A stretch of 64,000 bases of DNA from Candidatus Desulfovibrio intestinavium (GCA_019118345.1 DWZD01000040.1:62001-126000), one strand, 5' to 3'. Shown: positions 31,567 to 40,021, numbered from the stretch's first letter. Notes: generated from the sequence alone by a model not told the origin. Made by a program: numbers and translations.

Positions 31567-33129
31567 ATGTATCGTCATTTTCTTCTTATCCTCATGCTTC
31601 TGCCGAGCCTGTGCTGCTGGCCGCAGGACGCACAGGCGGCGAGCACGCAGGCCCCCTACGGGGCCAATCTCTTTCAGGGCAATTTCAGCAAGGAAACGAA
31701 GGGCGGGCAGGTGCTGCCCGGCGATCGCATCGTGCTGCGCCTCTGGGGCGGTTCCCTGACCGTGGACAGTACGCTGACCGTGGATGCCAACGGCCATGTG
31801 AACATCCCGGATATCGGCGACATGCTGGTGGCGGGACTGGCCTATGACAAGCTGACGGACGCCCTGCGCAGCAAATTGGCGGCCTCGGGTCATGCGGACA
31901 GCCAGATTTATGTGGCCCCGCTGGACAATCAGCCCGTGGCTGTCTTCATTACCGGCAATGTGGCGCGCCCCGGCCGCTACAGCGGCACGCCCAACGACAC
32001 CGTGCTGGCCTTTCTGGACAAGGCGGGCGGCATTGATCCGCAGCGCGGCAGCTACCGCCGCATTCAGCTCACGCGCGGCGGCCGCACAATTCAGGAATTT
32101 GACCTCTATCCCTTTGTGCAACGCGGCCGGCTGCCTGCCGTGCGCTTCATGGACAATGACACGCTGGTGGTGCTGGACAAGGGGCCTGCCGTCAGCGTGA
32201 GCGGCGCAGTGCGCAACAGCGCCCTGTTTGAGCTGCGCGCGGGCCAGACCAGCGGCAAGGATCTCCTCCTGCTGGCCGAACCGGACAACACCGCCAGCCA
32301 CATTGCCCTCAAGGGCATACGCAACGGCGCGCCCTACAATACCTATCTGCCCCTGCGGGAGCTGGCCGGCCTGCCGCTTCAGGACGGCGACAACCTGACC
32401 TTCATGGCCGACAATCCCGGCAGCACCATCAGCGTGCAGGTGCAGGGGGCCGTGCGCGGCGCGCGCAGCTTTCCCGTGCGACGCGGGGCGCGGCTGGCCG
32501 AAGTGCTGAACTTCATTGCCGTGGAGCCGGGCCGGGCCAATATCGAGGCCATTCACATCAAGCGCAAGAGCGTGGTGCAGCAGCAGAAGAAGGCCCTTGC
32601 CGACAGCCTGCACCGACTGGAAGAAACGGCCCTCACCGCATCTTCCTCCAGCTCCGAGGAGACCCAGATTCGCGCCAAGGAAGCGGAAATGATCACCAAG
32701 TTCGTGGAACGGGCCAAGGCCGTGGAGCCGGAAGGCATCGTGGTGCTGGGCCGGGGCGACACGGTGGGCGATCTCACCCTTGAGGATGGCGACATCATCG
32801 TCATCCCGGCCAAAAGCGACGTGGTGCTGGTCAATGGCGAAGTCATGATCCCGCAGGCCATGCTCTGGAACGAGGACAACGATCTCGACGATTACATCAA
32901 GGGCGCGGGCGGCTACAACAGCCGCGCCGACCGCGACCATGTGCTTGTCATGCGCCAGAACGGTTCGGTTTCCCGCGATACGGACGACATCCGGGCCGGG
33001 GATCAGATCCTTGTGCTGCCCAAGGTGGAATCCAAGAATATGCAGGCCGTCAAGGACGTTTCCACCGTGCTCATGCAGGTGGCGGTCTCGGCGGGAACGG
33101 TACTCGGCCTGAGTTCCCTGCTCAACTGA
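31567..33129 (+). CDS. Polysaccharide export protein with SLBB domains (Wza-like)
   Basis: Periplasmic/outer-membrane component of a polysaccharide secretion system, 520 residues. A Sec signal peptide ends near AQA (about 24). The Poly_export domain (LPGDRIVLRLWGG with VDANGHVNIPDIG, about 50-85) is followed by several SLBB modules recognisable by their VxGxVxxPGxY-like starts (VFITGNVARPGRYSG near 137, VSVSGAVRNSALFEL near 217, VQVQGAVRGARSFPV near 300, VLVNGEVMIPQAMLW near 420). The signal region lacks a proper lipobox, unlike E. coli Wza. AAGGAAGG precedes the ATG. No Wzc, Wzx or glycosyltransferase gene is beside it; a terminator follows at once. Confidence 0.87.
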   Translation: MYRHFLLILMLLPSLCCWPQDAQAASTQAPYGANLFQGNFSKETKGGQVLPGDRIVLRLWGGSLTVDSTLTVDANGHVNIPDIGDMLVAGLAYDKLTDALRSKLAASGHADSQIYVAPLDNQPVAVFITGNVARPGRYSGTPNDTVLAFLDKAGGIDPQRGSYRRIQLTRGGRTIQEFDLYPFVQRGRLPAVRFMDNDTLVVLDKGPAVSVSGAVRNSALFELRAGQTSGKDLLLLAEPDNTASHIALKGIRNGAPYNTYLPLRELAGLPLQDGDNLTFMADNPGSTISVQVQGAVRGARSFPVRRGARLAEVLNFIAVEPGRANIEAIHIKRKSVVQQQKKALADSLHRLEETALTASSSSSEETQIRAKEAEMITKFVERAKAVEPEGIVVLGRGDTVGDLTLEDGDIIVIPAKSDVVLVNGEVMIPQAMLWNEDNDLDDYIKGAGGYNSRADRDHVLVMRQNGSVSRDTDDIRAGDQILVLPKVESKNMQAVKDVSTVLMQVAVSAGTVLGLSSLLN

Positions 33130-33152
33130 GGCAGGGCCAATCATTGAAAGCC

Positions 33153-33188
33153 AAAAGGGGGGATATGCGTGGGCATGTTCCCCCTTTT
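33153..33188 (+). terminator. Terminator after the SLBB export gene
   Basis: AAAAGGGGG (33153-33161) pairs with CCCCCTTTT (33180-33188); the long loop contains a second small ATGC/GCAT helix. It lies 23 bases after the stop. Confidence 0.7.
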
Positions 33189-33189
33189 C

Positions 33190-33673
33190 GTGTATGCACG
33201 CCAAAGGGGAAGAACACGATCTTACGGTGCTCCAGCCCCCTTTTCCGGCAAGCGCCTGACCGGTAAGCGGCGGCTCAGTCGCCGTTCCGGGCGCTTCTCG
33301 CCCGTGGCGCGGGCAACTCGATCCGGAACGGAACGGCGCGCCCGGCAAGGCCTTCGGCGCGCTGCCGCATGGTGAATTGCCCTCTGCGGATTGGGACGTG
33401 CAGGATTGGGCGACGCACCGGGCAGAGTGCCGCCCATCGGATGGCCATGCAGGAGAGCCGCATGCGCTGCCCGTTGCCCGGATCGGCATGGGGCTTGGCC
33501 GCTGAAGCCGGCCCGGCAGCATGTCCTCTGCACACATGGCATCCTGAAACAGCTCTGGCGGTTCTTTGCCGTCCAGGAGCCTGCTCCGCCTCAACCGCCG
33601 GCGGGAGTGTTGCTGCCGGAAAGGGCATATTCCCTGCCCCGGCTGTTCCGGCGGAGATGCCGGCTGTTCCCCT
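33190..33673. other. Non-coding stretch of about 480 bases, content unresolved
   Basis: Between the SLBB terminator and the next promoter I find no reading frame with protein-like composition, clear start and ribosome site on either strand. The stretch is GC-rich and has several short inverted repeats. It does not match the conserved cores of tmRNA, SRP RNA, RNase P or rRNA that I could check by eye. It could hold a decayed gene or an unknown RNA. Confidence 0.4.
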
Positions 33674-33702
33674 TTGCCAAAAAGAAACAACGTATGTATA
33701 AT
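33674..33702 (+). promoter_or_regulatory. Near-consensus promoter of the small membrane-protein gene
   Basis: TTGCCA (33674-33679) and a perfect TATAAT (33697-33702) are separated by exactly 17 bases. The predicted transcription start is about 45 bases before the ATG of the following gene. Confidence 0.8.
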
Positions 33703-33755
33703 CCGTTTGCTGTTTTTCCTGTCGCCTAACGGCAGCGCAACGGAGGTAGGACGCA

Positions 33756-34103
33756 ATGGAAAAGAACTCCAGACTGCTTTTCGGCGGGCGAATTTCCTGG
33801 GAACGCCTGCTCTGGCTGCTGTTCTGCCTTCTCATGGCGCTGGCGGCCGCAGACAGTCTGTGGGATGCGCTTGCCCGCCCCCGGGATTTTGCCATGCTGT
33901 GGGGCAGCCAGGCATTGAGCGGTCTGTGGCAATATTCATCGCGCACCATGTACCTGCTGCACGGCGTGCTGACGCTGCTCTGGTTCCTGCTCGGCGCGGT
34001 GCTGACCCTCTGGCGGCGAACCCCGCGCAAAATCCTCTGGACGCACATCATCCTCACCCTGATCTGGATGGCCGTGAACATGTTGCAAAACCGAACCATC
34101 TGA
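33756..34103 (+). CDS. Small three-helix membrane protein of unknown function
   Basis: 115 residues, GGAGG about 9 bases before the ATG and a near-consensus promoter upstream. Three hydrophobic helices are visible at about 16-36, 64-86 and 93-110, separated by short charged loops (WDALARPRD; RRTPRK). No domain is recognised. It is transcribed alone; its good promoter in an otherwise empty region suggests a moderately expressed inner-membrane protein. Confidence 0.72.
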   Translation: MEKNSRLLFGGRISWERLLWLLFCLLMALAAADSLWDALARPRDFAMLWGSQALSGLWQYSSRTMYLLHGVLTLLWFLLGAVLTLWRRTPRKILWTHIILTLIWMAVNMLQNRTI

Positions 34104-34140
34104 AGCGGCGGCAGGGCAGCCCGATGCCTCCCGCCCCGAC

Positions 34141-34178
34141 AAAACGCCGGCAGCCGGAATACGCTTCCGGCTGCCGGC
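34141..34178 (-). terminator. Terminator of the DUF533 gene (shared gap)
   Basis: A perfect 14-bp stem (34146-34159 with 34165-34178, five-base loop) is followed on the minus strand by CGTTTTG. The U-tract is on the minus side, so it mainly serves the DUF533 gene; it may also slow plus-strand readthrough. Confidence 0.75.
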
Positions 34179-34231
34179 ATATTGTGCGGAGAAGGGCGTT
34201 CGCCTGCCGCCCGGGCGCAGCGTAAAAGGGG

Positions 34232-34939
34232 CTACGCCGTCACGGCAAGCTGCTGTTTGGCCTGCATGGCCTCATGTTCCAGCGCATCCTTGCGCTGGGG
34301 CGCAATCTGGAGCGACTGGGCCAGCCCGTCCAGATAGCTGCGCTCCATGAAGTGATCGATGTCCACAATGAGGCAGGAAAGACGGTAGAGATCCTCTCCC
34401 TGTTCCGCCGAACGGATCTGCGAGGCCAGCGCAGCGGGATTGATGGGTTCATTGAGCAGCGAATGGATCAGCTGACTGGCATCCTGCCCGGGGAACATCT
34501 GGCCCACCATCTTGCTGATGCGATCCTGCTCCGTGGCGTCGATGTGTCCGTCAGCCCGGGCCGCGTAGACCATGGCCCGCAACAGCAGCATGGCCGTGGG
34601 ATCGGCGTTTGCCGCCGGCGTCGCGGGCTGGGCTGCGGGCTGCGCGCCGGGGAAGGATGCGCCCGTCGGTGCGGCGACGGCTTCCTGCTCCTTCTTGTCC
34701 GACCATTTCTTGTAGAAATTCCAGGCAACGGCTCCGGCGCCGACCAAGGCGGCATTTTGCAGCACATCCTTGGACAGGACGGAACCCAGCAGGGCGCCCA
34801 GCGCGCCCGCCCCCAGCAGACCGCCCATGCCGCCGGGCGCGCTTCTGGCCAGTTCAGCCGCGCCGCCCTTGGCCTTTTCCGTCAGCGACCCCAGGGTCGC
34901 ACCCCAATCCTTTCCTTTCATGATATCAAAAAGCGACAT
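34232..34939 (-). CDS. DUF533 (YebE/TerB-like) protein
   Basis: 235 residues. A Gly/Ala-rich hydrophobic N-terminal half (GGMGGLLGAGALGALLGSVL near 36-55, then GAGAVAWNFYKKW) suggests membrane association. A Pro/Ala linker leads to a helical TerB-like C-terminal domain (LLRAMVYAARADGHIDATEQDRI near 118-140, with acidic metal-binding-type residues) as in E. coli YebE. The molecular function is unknown. A clean promoter lies 38 bases before the start and a strong terminator follows. Confidence 0.85.
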   Translation of the reverse strand: MSLFDIMKGKDWGATLGSLTEKAKGGAAELARSAPGGMGGLLGAGALGALLGSVLSKDVLQNAALVGAGAVAWNFYKKWSDKKEQEAVAAPTGASFPGAQPAAQPATPAANADPTAMLLLRAMVYAARADGHIDATEQDRISKMVGQMFPGQDASQLIHSLLNEPINPAALASQIRSAEQGEDLYRLSCLIVDIDHFMERSYLDGLAQSLQIAPQRKDALEHEAMQAKQQLAVTA

Positions 34940-34976
34940 ATCGTTGCCCCTTTGTGTGTAAGAAGTTTGTCATTTC

Positions 34977-35005
34977 AGGGTAAAAACGGGCTTGGCCCCT
35001 GTCAA
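34977..35005 (-). promoter_or_regulatory. Promoter of the DUF533 gene
   Basis: On the minus strand TTGACA (35000-35005) and TACCCT (34977-34982) are separated by exactly 17 bases, just before the gene. Confidence 0.7.
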
Positions 35006-35120
35006 GGCGGGGCAGTGGAAAAAGCCGTTCTGTCACAGAAATGTCACACAGTGGAGCGTTCACGGCGGCAGGCGCGTTTGCCCAGGCAGCGAGGAAGGGG
35101 AGGGCGTGACCGCCATAACG

Positions 35121-35149
35121 AAAAAGCCCTTGCAGCATGCTGCAAGGGC
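35121..35149 (-). terminator. Terminator of tRNA-Asn copy 1
   Basis: A perfect 24-base palindrome (35126-35149) with TTTTT next to it on the minus strand, 10 bases after the tRNA 3' end. Confidence 0.88.
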
Positions 35150-35159
35150 CGTGTCATCG

Positions 35160-35235
35160 TGGCTCCCCGAGACGGACTTGAACCGCCAACCTAGTGATTA
35201 ACAGTCACCCGCTCTGCCGATTGAGCTATCGGGGA
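35160..35235 (-). tRNA. tRNA-Asn (anticodon GTT), copy 1
   Basis: 76 bases including encoded CCA. The acceptor stem TCCCCGA/TCGGGGA pairs fully with discriminator G; the anticodon loop is CTGTTAA (GTT) and the T-loop TTCAAGT. The wobble G34 is a queuosine site; queH lies about 400 bases away. It has its own promoter and terminator. Confidence 0.98.
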
Positions 35236-35258
35236 ATGCGTCGAAGCAACGAGAAAAT

Positions 35259-35287
35259 CTTTTACGCGGGAGAGGATATTTTGTCAA
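35259..35287 (-). promoter_or_regulatory. Promoter of tRNA-Asn copy 1
   Basis: TTGACA (35282-35287), 17 bases, TAAAAG (35259-35264) on the minus strand, about 24 bases before the mature tRNA 5' end. Confidence 0.72.
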
Positions 35288-35473
35288 GAAAAAATTTTAT
35301 TTTTTTCAGGCCGCCGGGCTACGGCATGCTGCTGTTGTCAACAAAGAGGGCCGCGCAGCCCTCTGCAAACAAAAGCATGCCCTCAAGCAGAAGGAGTGCG
35401 GCACGTTTGCCCATCACCCAATCCCCCTCGCCGCAAGGCGGCGCTCCCGTACGCTGCCTCACGAATCCAAATG

Positions 35474-35501
35474 AAAAGCCCCTGCAGCGTGCTGCAAGGG
35501 C
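35474..35501 (-). terminator. Terminator of tRNA-Asn copy 2
   Basis: Diverged copy of the first tRNA-Asn terminator: a GC-rich stem (35478-35501) with one C-A mismatch, followed on the minus strand by TTTT. Confidence 0.8.
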
Positions 35502-35511
35502 CGTGTCATCG

Positions 35512-35587
35512 TGGCTCCCCGAGACGGACTTGAACCGCCAACCTAGTGATTAACAGTCACCCGCTCTGCCGATTGAGCTATCGGGGA
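35512..35587 (-). tRNA. tRNA-Asn (anticodon GTT), copy 2
   Basis: Identical in its 76 bases to the copy at 35160-35235, including the encoded CCA. The flanks are also similar, from the terminator to the post-tRNA segment beginning ATGCGTCGAA, so the whole transcription unit was duplicated. The promoters differ, so the copies may be expressed at different levels. Confidence 0.98.
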
Positions 35588-35609
35588 ATGCGTCGAAACA
35601 ACGAAAGAC

Positions 35610-35638
35610 TTTGTATGCCTTTTCGCCGTTACCGTCAA
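35610..35638 (-). promoter_or_regulatory. Promoter of tRNA-Asn copy 2
   Basis: TTGACG (35633-35638), 17 bases, TACAAA (35610-35615) on the minus strand. It lies in the gap between the queH stop and the tRNA, so this copy need not depend on queH readthrough. Confidence 0.72.
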
Positions 35639-35648
35639 GCATTATTTT

Positions 35649-36356
35649 TCAGGACGGCAACTTGCCGCCGCTTGCGGCGGCAAGCCGCTGCAGCTTCTTG
35701 TGGTAGCGTTCCGCCTCGCTGTAGACGCAGCCGCAATAGGGCTGCCGGTACACGCCCCAATCAAGGGAGACATCAATGCCGGCCTGCCAGTCCGTGCGGA
35801 AATCCCGGTACACGAAGCGCGGCCCCGCTGTCCCGGACGGCGCACGGGCCGCGTCCGCATCCGCCGGCGGGGCAGGGGACAGGGCGGCAGGCACGTCCAG
35901 CCCGCAAAGACGAAAGCCCGCCGCCGCAATGACCTCATGCGGCTGATAGCGGGAATAGAGCAGGCTGCTGGAAAAATGGGCATAGCCCATGACCCGGGCA
36001 GCGGCCCAGGTCGCTTCCATGCGGCTGGTGCAGCACCAGCCGCAGCGCTCGGGCGGCAGATCGCGCCCGGCGACCTGCCGCAGCCATTCCACGAGATTCC
36101 ACGGCGCATCCTCATAGAGAATGGGAATGCCCAGCCGTTCGGCACATTCCCCGGCGGCCTCGCGCCGCCGGAAATACTCGCCCAGCGGCTGGATATTGGG
36201 ATTCATGAACCAGGCCGTCACCGCATAGCCCGCATCCTGCAGGCGCCGCACCGGCATGATGGAGCACGGCCCGCAGCAGACATGCAACAGCAGGCTGTCG
36301 GCTGCCGGATTGACGGCAGCCGGGCTTTTGGCAGGCTGAGTTACGGACGCAGACAT
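35649..36356 (-). CDS. queH: Epoxyqueuosine reductase QueH
   Basis: Cobalamin-independent enzyme (DUF208) that reduces epoxyqueuosine to queuosine in tRNA(Asn, Asp, His, Tyr). The 235 residues show LLLHVCCGPCS near 22-32, RCGWCC near 103-108 and QPYCGCVYSE near 204-213, the cysteines that hold a [4Fe-4S] cluster and an Fe site. It overlaps the end of the RNase E/G gene by 16 bases, implying coupled translation, and sits next to two genes for one of its tRNA substrates. Confidence 0.92.
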   Translation of the reverse strand: MSASVTQPAKSPAAVNPAADSLLLHVCCGPCSIMPVRRLQDAGYAVTAWFMNPNIQPLGEYFRRREAAGECAERLGIPILYEDAPWNLVEWLRQVAGRDLPPERCGWCCTSRMEATWAAARVMGYAHFSSSLLYSRYQPHEVIAAAGFRLCGLDVPAALSPAPPADADAARAPSGTAGPRFVYRDFRTDWQAGIDVSLDWGVYRQPYCGCVYSEAERYHKKLQRLAAASGGKLPS

Positions 36357-38989
36357 ATTTCAATGCCCTTGCCGAAGCTGTTTTCCAGATCGCGCAGGGT
36401 GTCGCGCTTGTCGTTGAGCAGATAGAGTCCCACCTCGGCCGTGGCCTCAAAGCGCAGGCGCTCTTCCTGGCAGGTGCGCAGCCGGGAGCGCAAATCGCGC
36501 AGGGCCTGCAGGGCCTGCCATTCGCGGTTGCGGCGCTGCCCGGTGCCGTTGCAATGCGGACAGGGTTCCATGCTGATGGCCAGGGCCGAGGAACCCATGC
36601 GCTGCCGCACCAGCTCCAGCAAGCCGAAGGAACTCATGCGGCCCACATCGTGCCGGGCGCGATCATTCTTCATGGCCGTGCGCAGGGTCTTTTCCACTTC
36701 CTGCACATGCTTGCGATCGCGCATCTCGATGAAGTCGATGACCACCTGCCCGCCGATGTCCCGCAACTTGAGCTGGCGGGCGATGGTTTCGGCGGCTTCC
36801 ATATTGGTTTTGAAGGCCATGGACTCGAAGTTCACCTTGCCGGAGATCTTGCCTGAGTTGATGTCCACGGCCATGAGGGCCTCGGTCTGGTCAAAGACCA
36901 GCCGCCCGCCGGAAGGCAGCGTCACTTCACGGGCATAGATCTGATCCAGCTGCCGCCGCAGGTTGAAGCGTTCCCACAGGGTATGGCGGCTGTCCGAATG
37001 CAGGCGCACCAGATCCTTCTTGCGCGGGAAAAGCTGGCTGACGGTATCGCGGATGCTGTCGGCCAGGGCCTCATTGTCCACCCAGATTTCGCAAACCTCA
37101 TCGGTCAGGTAGTCGCGCACGGCCCGTTCCGGCAGGCCCGGCTCCTCATGTATGAGGGCCGGGGCGCTGACTTCCGTGGCCTTCTTGCGAATGTCCCGCC
37201 AGACCCGCTTGAGGTACTGCAGATCGCTCCTGAGGATGGTCTTGGTCACGCCCGCGCTCACCGTGCGCACGATGACCCCCAGCCCCTCGCCGGGTTCGAT
37301 GCCGTTCATCATTTCCCGCAGGCGGGTACGTTCCTCGTCATTGTCCACCTTGCGCGAAACGCCGATCTGTTCCTGTCCCGGTGTCAGCACCAGAAAACGT
37401 CCGGCCAGCGACAGCCAGGTGGTGAGAAAGGCCCCCTTGCTGCCGTTGGGTTCCTTGACCACCTGCACCAGCACTTCCTGACCGGCCTTGAGCACTTTCT
37501 GAATGGGCGGATATTTCTTGCCCTTGGCCGGTTCATGATGGGCAAGCCAGTATTCGGGATGCACCTCGTCAATCTGCAAAAAGCCGTTTTTGCCCGCGCC
37601 GTAGCTGACAAAGGCCGCCTGCAGGTTGGTGTCGATATTGTGGATGACGCCCTTGTAAATATTGCCCTTGAGTTTCTTCTGATGCAGCATGTCAAGGTAA
37701 TATTCCAGCAGCACGCCTTCCTCGGCCAGGGCCACTTCCACCTGTTCGCCGGGCAGGATGCTGATGAACATGCGCTGGCGGCCCGTGGCCGCCGCAGCCT
37801 TGGCCTTGACCGCCGCCGCGCGCACCCCGCCTTTCTTGACCGGTTCCGCCGTCTCATCATCGGCCGGGATTTCGCCGCTCTCGTCCGGGGTCGCATCGGA
37901 TGCGGCTTCGGCAGCGACCGGCCCTTCGCCCGCTTCGCCGGGCTGACGATTCCTGCGGTTGCGGCCCCGACCGCCACGCCGACCGCGACGACTCTTGCGG
38001 CGGGTTCCATCCTCGTCCTGACCGGTGACCGCCTCGGCATCCTCAGACGCCGTTCCGGCCGCTTCCGTCTCCACCGGCACCGGCAGCGTCTGTTCCAAAA
38101 GAGCCGGGACAAGGCTTTTTTCCTGCACGGCAGGCGGGATGATCGCGTACTGCTCAAGGGCGGGCGTGGTCGAGGGCGCAGCGTCCTCCCGATCCGCGTT
38201 CTTTTTTTCCTGTCGCTGACGCTTCCTGCCGCCGCGGGAACTCTTTTGCCGGGCGGCATCGTCCTGTTTTTCCGCCGTGGCATCGGACAGTGCGGCCAGC
38301 GGGGCAGGTTCGCCCGCCGTGCCGCCGGCCTCCGCCGCAGCGGGGGCGGCAGCCTCAGTTTTCGTGCTCTTGCCCTTGCCGCGTGCGCTGCGGCTCTTCG
38401 CCTGCTTGGGCGCAGCCGCTTCTTCCGTGGCGGCGTTCCCGCTCGGACTGTCCCCGGCGTCTGTCTGCGCGCCGCTGCCGGAAGGCGCGGAAGAGGCGGC
38501 AGGCGAGGTCGCCGCGGCACGCCGCCCCTTGGCGGACGAACGCGCAGCGCGGGCCGGACGGGCAGGCGCGGCGGCGTCAGCGCGGGCGGACAGATCGCCG
38601 TCGGGGGAAGTCCTGTCCGGAGTCACGGGCGTTTCAGCGCCGTCCGGACGCTCCGACGCGGCGCTGCGGGCCGGCGTACGGCGACCGCGACGGGCCGCCG
38701 GTTTGGCGGGCGTCGCATCGTCCCGGCTTGCGGCGGCGTCAGGCGAGGCGGCGGGCATATCCGCCGGGGGCGTGTCAGCGGCCTGGGCGGCAGCCGCTGC
38801 CTTGCCGCCGCGAGATTTGCGGGCGGGGCGGGGGGCGTCGGCGGTCGTGGCGGTTGTTTGGCCGGAAGCACGCTTGCGGCGAGAAGAAGAAGGGGAAGGG
38901 GCGGGGGAAGGGTCGCTTGCCGTGACAACGGCAGAGGGGTCAGAAGAAAGCACCTGGCTTTCCTCGATTTTTTCCTTTCGGGATGTCAT
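36341..38989 (-). CDS. rne: Ribonuclease E/G family endoribonuclease with long N-terminal extension
   Basis: An 882-residue RNA-processing and decay enzyme. The first 400 residues are disordered, rich in Ala, Arg, Lys, Pro and Ser, with RRGRRGGRGRNRR-type RNA-binding patches. The catalytic core starts near 405 (MFISILPGEQVEVALAEEG), with the S1 domain GNIYKGVIHNIDTNLQAAFV, the DNase-I-like ALMAVDINSGK and QVVIDFIEM metal sites, and the Zn-link CPHCNGTGQ near 811. E. coli RNase E has its disordered scaffold at the C-terminus; here it is N-terminal, as in actinobacterial enzymes. AAGGA precedes the ATG. It overlaps queH. Confidence 0.93.
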   Translation of the reverse strand: MTSRKEKIEESQVLSSDPSAVVTASDPSPAPSPSSSRRKRASGQTTATTADAPRPARKSRGGKAAAAAQAADTPPADMPAASPDAAASRDDATPAKPAARRGRRTPARSAASERPDGAETPVTPDRTSPDGDLSARADAAAPARPARAARSSAKGRRAAATSPAASSAPSGSGAQTDAGDSPSGNAATEEAAAPKQAKSRSARGKGKSTKTEAAAPAAAEAGGTAGEPAPLAALSDATAEKQDDAARQKSSRGGRKRQRQEKKNADREDAAPSTTPALEQYAIIPPAVQEKSLVPALLEQTLPVPVETEAAGTASEDAEAVTGQDEDGTRRKSRRGRRGGRGRNRRNRQPGEAGEGPVAAEAASDATPDESGEIPADDETAEPVKKGGVRAAAVKAKAAAATGRQRMFISILPGEQVEVALAEEGVLLEYYLDMLHQKKLKGNIYKGVIHNIDTNLQAAFVSYGAGKNGFLQIDEVHPEYWLAHHEPAKGKKYPPIQKVLKAGQEVLVQVVKEPNGSKGAFLTTWLSLAGRFLVLTPGQEQIGVSRKVDNDEERTRLREMMNGIEPGEGLGVIVRTVSAGVTKTILRSDLQYLKRVWRDIRKKATEVSAPALIHEEPGLPERAVRDYLTDEVCEIWVDNEALADSIRDTVSQLFPRKKDLVRLHSDSRHTLWERFNLRRQLDQIYAREVTLPSGGRLVFDQTEALMAVDINSGKISGKVNFESMAFKTNMEAAETIARQLKLRDIGGQVVIDFIEMRDRKHVQEVEKTLRTAMKNDRARHDVGRMSSFGLLELVRQRMGSSALAISMEPCPHCNGTGQRRNREWQALQALRDLRSRLRTCQEERLRFEATAEVGLYLLNDKRDTLRDLENSFGKGIEICLRP

Positions 38990-39133
38990 GTCGTTCCTTG
39001 TGAACCGCCGCGTGGGCAGTCAAAAATATGTTGGCAGCCGTCAGACAGGGGAGGGCATGCCGCCGCGCCGGAAGCAAATCCGGCAACGGCGCGGCAGCGT
39101 CCGCAACAAGGCGGCCTGCCCCCATCCCGCGCG

Positions 39134-39155
39134 GCGGCGAACAGGCGTTCGCCGC
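39134..39155. other. Hairpin in the long leader of the RNase E/G gene
   Basis: GCGGCGAAC and GTTCGCCGC make a perfect 9-bp stem with AGGC loop about 145 bases upstream of the rne start. The 314-base gap between the metallophosphoesterase stop and rne (38990-39303) shows no gene; a structured 5' leader would fit RNase E autoregulation known in E. coli. Confidence 0.4.
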
Positions 39156-39303
39156 AGGTCTGTCGAGAGGGCTGACGGGTCAAAATATGGCGTTTCCGGC
39201 GTGACAGGGCATTCGCACAGAAACAGGGGACGGGCACACGCCTGCACCCGGCCCGAAATTCGCAATCATTGCGCTCGGCCAAGAACGGCTCAGCCGCCGG
39301 GGT

Positions 39304-39999
39304 TCAGCTGTCCTGATCGTCCAGCCGGCAGAGTTCGACGGACAACTGGCCGTCGTTGCAGCGCACGAGCACATAACCGCCCTGGGCCAGCGCGCCGGGA
39401 TTGACCACCAGCGTGCGGCCCACGCGGTCAATGCCCCGCGCTTCATGGATATGCCCGCACAGGCAGATCTCCGGCTGGGCATCTTCCAGAAATTCGCGCA
39501 CCGCCGTGGAACCCACATGCACATCGTCGGGGATGACGTCGCAGGCCGTGCCCTTGGGGGGATTGTGCGACACGAGAATGGCATGGGGATAGACGCGCGC
39601 CCGCCGCCAGCTGGCTTGCAGCCATTCCGCGAAACTGGATTCCGGGAACTCGCTGGGCGTGCCGAAGGGCGTGAAGGTGGAGCCGCCCACGCCGAACACG
39701 GCAATATCCGGCGTAAGTTCGCACACGCTGGTATGCAGGTTGCAGCCCTTTTCCCGCAGCCATTCATCCACTTCCGGACGATCCATATTGCCGATCTGCG
39801 CCCAGACCACGGGACAATGCCGCCACAGAGCCTCCATGACCAGCTCGGCCTGCTTCGCGCCGCCGGTAATGGTCAGATCGCCGGTCACGATAATGCCGTC
39901 GGCCTGGGCCAGTTCGGGAATGCGGGCGAAATTGGCGACATCGTCATGGATGTCGCCCACGGCAATCCACAAATAATCCTGTTTGGGGAGGCTTGACAT
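39304..39999 (-). CDS. Metallophosphoesterase (calcineurin-like)
   Basis: 231-residue dimetal phosphoesterase with all core blocks: GDIHDD near 15-20, TGDLTITGG, IGNMDRPE, SHNPPKG and CGHIHEARG near 181-189. Substrates in this family range from cyclic nucleotides to phospholipids, and the sequence does not tell which. The ATG at 39999 is preferred over the longer frame to 40080, which would run over the divergent promoter region. It is divergent from the folate operon. Confidence 0.87.
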   Translation of the reverse strand: MSSLPKQDYLWIAVGDIHDDVANFARIPELAQADGIIVTGDLTITGGAKQAELVMEALWRHCPVVWAQIGNMDRPEVDEWLREKGCNLHTSVCELTPDIAVFGVGGSTFTPFGTPSEFPESSFAEWLQASWRRARVYPHAILVSHNPPKGTACDVIPDDVHVGSTAVREFLEDAQPEICLCGHIHEARGIDRVGRTLVVNPGALAQGGYVLVRCNDGQLSVELCRLDDQDS

Positions 40000-40021
40000 G
40001 GTTCCGCTTCCTTTGTTGGGC

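Noticed and set aside
33190-33673. tmRNA, SRP RNA or RNase P RNA in the long gap
   Set aside because: Conserved cores (the T-arm-like 3' end of tmRNA, the GGAAGGAAGC-type SRP core, the RNase P P4 signature) were not found by eye on either strand.
33275-34180. Minus-strand frame of 301 codons over the SLBB-downstream gap and the small membrane-protein gene
   Set aside because: No motif, no start site and low-complexity Arg/Ala/Pro composition; it also crosses a strong terminator and a promoter.
35236-35511. CRISPR-like or att-like repeats around the tRNA-Asn genes
   Set aside because: Only two copies exist and they are complete tRNA transcription units with promoters and terminators; no spacers or integrase gene.
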